Shown here: in pieces, positions 5,878 through 7,534 of the stretch
Numbering within the stretch: position 1 is the first letter of the stretch
Layout: every line of letters starts with the position of its first letter
DNA from: Candidatus Omnitrophota bacterium
Lineage (GTDB): Bacteria > Omnitrophota > Gorgyraeia > Zapsychrales > Zapsychraceae
DNA length: 7,534 nt
Assembly (NCBI GenBank): GCA_030634235.1
Contig: DAOWBD010000045.1
Coordinates: 1 to 7,534 of the forward strand
Direction of reading: 5' to 3'
The notes under the pieces: generated by a model
Database searches by the model: none
Seen by the model: only the letters and a program-made list of their open reading frames with translations
What the model was told of the DNA's origin: nothing
Position numbers and translations under genes: made by a program

Positions 5878-6603
5878 ATGGCAGAGATCTCCAGGATCAA
5901 TAGCAGGGGCCTGAAGTTCATTCTTTTCCTTATTATTCTTACCGTTTGCTGGTATTTAGGAAGGGTCTTTGATGTTGATGTGGCGTATTATCAAGGGATT
6001 CTCGCCCGGTATCCTTTGGCGCTCTCCGGTCTGATCTTTGTCGTGCTCTATGTTGTGACGACGACGTTTATATGGTTCGGGCCGAAAGATGTTTTAAGGA
6101 TCTCAAGTGCGATCCTTTTCGGGGTGTATGTCAGCACGGTTTTTGTCTGGGTCGGGGAAATGATCAATTCGGCGATCATGTTCTATTTAAGCCGCGTCCT
6201 CGGGAGGGAATACGTCCAGCAAAGGCTCCGTATTAAGGCCGGGGAGCTTGATAAGATGAAGGGTGATTCGTCTTTTTTGGGAGTGACTGCGTGGCGCATT
6301 AATCCTTTGATCCCTTTCCGGCTGATGGACCTCGGGTATGGATTGACGCGGATCTCTTTTAAGAAATATTTTTGCGCGATTGTCGTTGTTTCGTTTTTCC
6401 GGATTCTTTGGCTTCAATTCATTTTAGCGGGGATCGGCACAAGCTTGTTTCAGGATATTTCAGCGATGCTGGATTATTTTCTTGCGAACCCGGTTGTCGT
6501 CCGTTACAGTGGGATATATTTTCTCGTTGTTATCGCGCTGACGATCATGGCGGTTGCGGCGCGGGCCTTGAGAAAAAGGCGTAAAATTCACGAAGATCTT
6601 TAA
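5878..6603 (+). CDS. TVP38/TMEM64-type VTT-domain membrane protein
   Basis: A 241-residue, very hydrophobic protein with the VTT (SNARE-associated, TVP38/TMEM64/DedA-like) pattern. Likely membrane segments lie at about 12-31, 47-67, 74-104 (probably including a re-entrant loop), 164-188 and 207-230, with a basic cytoplasmic tail (RALRKRRK). Family landmarks are the glycine-containing AILFGVYVS (78-86), FYLSRVLGRE (102-111), and RINPLIPFRLMDLGYGLTRIS (from residue 140), which corresponds to the conserved R-x-x-P-x-x-P-x-x-x-x-x-Y-x-x-G-x-T block. Bacterial relatives are linked to lipid scrambling, polyprenyl-phosphate recycling and envelope homeostasis; the exact substrate is not visible. The stop is 11 nt before the next gene, so the two are probably co-transcribed. 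It lacks a Shine-Dalgarno site. The subfamily call (TVP38 rather than DedA) is moderate. Confidence 0.82.
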   Translation: MAEISRINSRGLKFILFLIILTVCWYLGRVFDVDVAYYQGILARYPLALSGLIFVVLYVVTTTFIWFGPKDVLRISSAILFGVYVSTVFVWVGEMINSAIMFYLSRVLGREYVQQRLRIKAGELDKMKGDSSFLGVTAWRINPLIPFRLMDLGYGLTRISFKKYFCAIVVVSFFRILWLQFILAGIGTSLFQDISAMLDYFLANPVVVRYSGIYFLVVIALTIMAVAARALRKRRKIHEDL

Positions 6604-6614
6604 CGAAGAGGTGA

Positions 6615-7187
6615 ATGATGGGAGAACCTGCAAGTAAAAAACTGACAAAACTCCTGGTCTTATTCGTTGTTGGCGTTCTTCTCTTTAAGAACGCGACGAG
6701 CTCGGGCATTTTCGAGGCGAAGGATCATAAGGGCAAAGGCTTTTATGTCAAGATCCCCGAGGGGTGGAAAAAGGTCAAGCGGCAAAAAGATGTTGTTTAT
6801 CCCGAAGGGGTCGCGGTGGTTATGTTCATTCCGAAGAAGATCAACATCGAATACGAAGTGCCGGATGTTTACATTTCCATATTCACGAAGAAATTAAGTT
6901 CGCCGATATGGATCGAAGATGAGTTTCCCGAGATTCTCAGCTCGATCAAGAAGGGTGGCTATAAGGTCATGGATAAAGGAGAGATCAAGCTCGATGACAG
7001 GTTATCTGCATGGGTCGTCTATCATGATAAGAAGACGCCGGCGCTGGTTCTCGAGTTCTATATGGTTACGGATAACAGTATATTCTACAAGATCCAGTAC
7101 TCCGCGCATCCGGACAAATTCAATAAACAGCGTCCAGCCTTTGAAGAGCTGAAGGTCAGCTTCAAGTTCCGCTTCTCGCTGTACTAA
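6615..7187 (+). CDS. Small membrane-anchored or secreted protein with PsbP/DcrB-like domain
   Basis: A 190-residue protein without a confident family name. A basic N-terminus (SKKLTK) and a hydrophobic stretch at about 12-24 act as signal peptide or anchor; I see no lipobox cysteine. The remaining 160 residues read as one alpha/beta domain: GFYVKIPEGWKKV (42-54) and the C-terminal FEELKVSFKF (176-185) are the bracketing pattern of PsbP-like/DUF1795/DcrB-like extracytoplasmic domains, a resemblance judged by eye. The function is unknown. GAGGTGA (6608-6614) is the Shine-Dalgarno site. ATG 6615 is only 3 nt from GAGG, whereas ATG 6618 is 6 nt away and is the likelier initiator, changing the protein by one Met. 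It lies 11 nt after the VTT gene, suggesting an operon. Its TAA (7185-7187) overlaps the first bases of the heptamer repeat array. Confidence 0.8.
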   Translation: MMGEPASKKLTKLLVLFVVGVLLFKNATSSGIFEAKDHKGKGFYVKIPEGWKKVKRQKDVVYPEGVAVVMFIPKKINIEYEVPDVYISIFTKKLSSPIWIEDEFPEILSSIKKGGYKVMDKGEIKLDDRLSAWVVYHDKKTPALVLEFYMVTDNSIFYKIQYSAHPDKFNKQRPAFEELKVSFKFRFSLY

Positions 7188-7262
7188 AATAGCGTACAGC
7201 GTTTAGGTACATCGGATCTTCTATCCGCTATACCCTATACGCTATATTCTAGACGCTATTTT
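7186..7262. repeat. Palindromic array of eleven 7-bp units at a convergent gene junction
   Basis: This 77-bp stretch divides evenly into eleven 7-bp units. The six on the right (7221-7262) all begin CTA and follow the consensus CTATACG. The first three on the left (7186-7206) all end AG and follow the reverse complement, CGTATAG. The two central units are degenerate. AAAATAGCGT (7186-7195) is a perfect inverted match to ACGCTATTTT (7253-7262). Inside, TAGGTA (7204-7209) faces TACCCTA (7231-7237), and CGGAT (7213-7217) faces ATCCG (7223-7227) around a 5-nt loop. The last codons and stop of the ThiH-like gene (minus strand, stop at 7249-7251) lie inside the array. Confidence 0.85.
7186..7262. 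terminator. Likely bidirectional terminator between convergent genes
   Basis: The 10-bp outer arms end in AAAA on the left and TTTT on the right, so transcripts from either side would form a long hairpin with a short U-rich 3' edge. It sits between two genes that converge, where a shared terminator is expected. The stem is imperfect and long, unlike a compact GC-rich intrinsic terminator, so efficiency is uncertain. Confidence 0.5.
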
Positions 7263-7534
7263 CAATTCTCCGCCAGTCGGTCAATACCGGGTCAAAATTC
7301 TTACTCTTTAGATACTGAACGATCTCTTCGACGGATCGCTGGTCCTCGATGTCAAATTGGGGCTCCTGTTCGCCGGCGGACTTCAGGTGATATCCTCCGA
7401 CAGAGGTGTTGGAGCCGGCGGAGATGCGCGTGATTCCCAGCTCAAGCGCGTGGCCGCGTAGGGCCGAGGTTTCGCTCGTTGACAAATTGAGCCCGACGCG
7501 CGGGAACAGGATGCGTGTCAGGCAGAGGATCTTA
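7249..7534 (-). CDS. thiH: ThiH-like radical-SAM tyrosine lyase (2-iminoacetate synthase), C-terminal part
   Basis: The minus-strand frame is open from the right edge to TAG (7249-7251), giving the last 94 residues of a longer protein. The residues GLNLSTSETSALRG, ITRISAGSNTSVGGY, QFDIEDQRSVEEIV and FDPVLTDW match the C-terminal end of ThiH, which cleaves tyrosine into p-cresol and 2-iminoacetate for the thiazole ring of thiamine, mainly in anaerobes and facultative bacteria. The related hydrogenase maturase HydG ends with a cysteine-containing cluster motif after this region. It is absent here, and the protein stops shortly after the DW, which favours ThiH. The radical-SAM CX3CX2C motif lies beyond the window. 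The final residues (NSV and stop) are encoded by the repeat array. It converges on the 6615-7187 gene. Confidence 0.85.
   Translation of the reverse strand, partial: KILCLTRILFPRVGLNLSTSETSALRGHALELGITRISAGSNTSVGGYHLKSAGEQEPQFDIEDQRSVEEIVQYLKSKNFDPVLTDWRRIENSV

Noticed and set aside
7186..7262. CRISPR array
   Set aside because: Units are 7 bp with no spacers and no cas genes are present.
7249..7485. Short independent minus-strand gene starting at TTG 7485
   Set aside because: The frame continues open to the window edge with ThiH-like sequence, so this is an internal codon of a truncated gene.
7249..7534. HydG (hydrogenase maturase) as the identity of the minus-strand fragment
   Set aside because: HydG carries a C-terminal cysteine cluster motif after this region; the fragment lacks it and ends in a ThiH-like DPVLTDW tail.

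Overview
This window looks like ordinary chromosome from a Gram-negative bacterium of roughly 50% GC. A fused PilM-PilN-type gene next to a PilO-type gene, and a long coiled-coil membrane protein with a small C-terminal beta-barrel-like domain, suggest an uncultured deep-branching lineage such as Omnitrophota or a PVC relative. That placement is inference; nothing here is a phylogenetic marker decisive by eye. I see no CRISPR array, transposase, prophage gene, tRNA or rRNA.

Layout. 2-664: 3' part of a PilM-PilN-like gene, open at the left edge. 683-730: a small inverted, roughly 7-bp-periodic element. 746-1279: PilO/GspM-like gene. 1280-1495: AT-rich spacer with a good sigma70-type promoter. 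1496-2815: coiled-coil membrane protein, followed by a hairpin terminator. 2873-3877: LacI/PurR-family regulator. 3935-5800: mnmG (gidA), the tRNA wobble-uridine modification enzyme. 5878-6603: VTT/TVP38-type membrane protein. 6615-7187: a small exported or membrane-anchored protein in a likely operon with it. 7186-7262: a palindromic array of 7-bp repeats. 7249-7534 (minus strand): the C-terminal end of a ThiH-like radical-SAM enzyme, cut by the right edge.

How the parts relate. The first two genes are consecutive pieces of a type IV pilus or type II secretion inner-membrane assembly platform (actin-like M, bitopic N, bitopic O). The coiled-coil gene has its own promoter and may or may not serve the same machine. 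The regulator, mnmG and the VTT gene appear to be separate transcription units on the same strand.

Two patterns stand out. First, the three genes that begin transcription units at 2873, 3935 and 5878 have no Shine-Dalgarno sequence and carry -10-like hexamers 6-9 nt before the start codon. This predicts leaderless mRNAs, whereas the genes at 746, 1496 and 6615 have clear Shine-Dalgarno sites. Second, the convergent junction at 7186-7262 is built of 7-bp units that flip orientation near the centre, and both flanking stop codons fall inside it. A degenerate element of similar design lies between the pilus genes.
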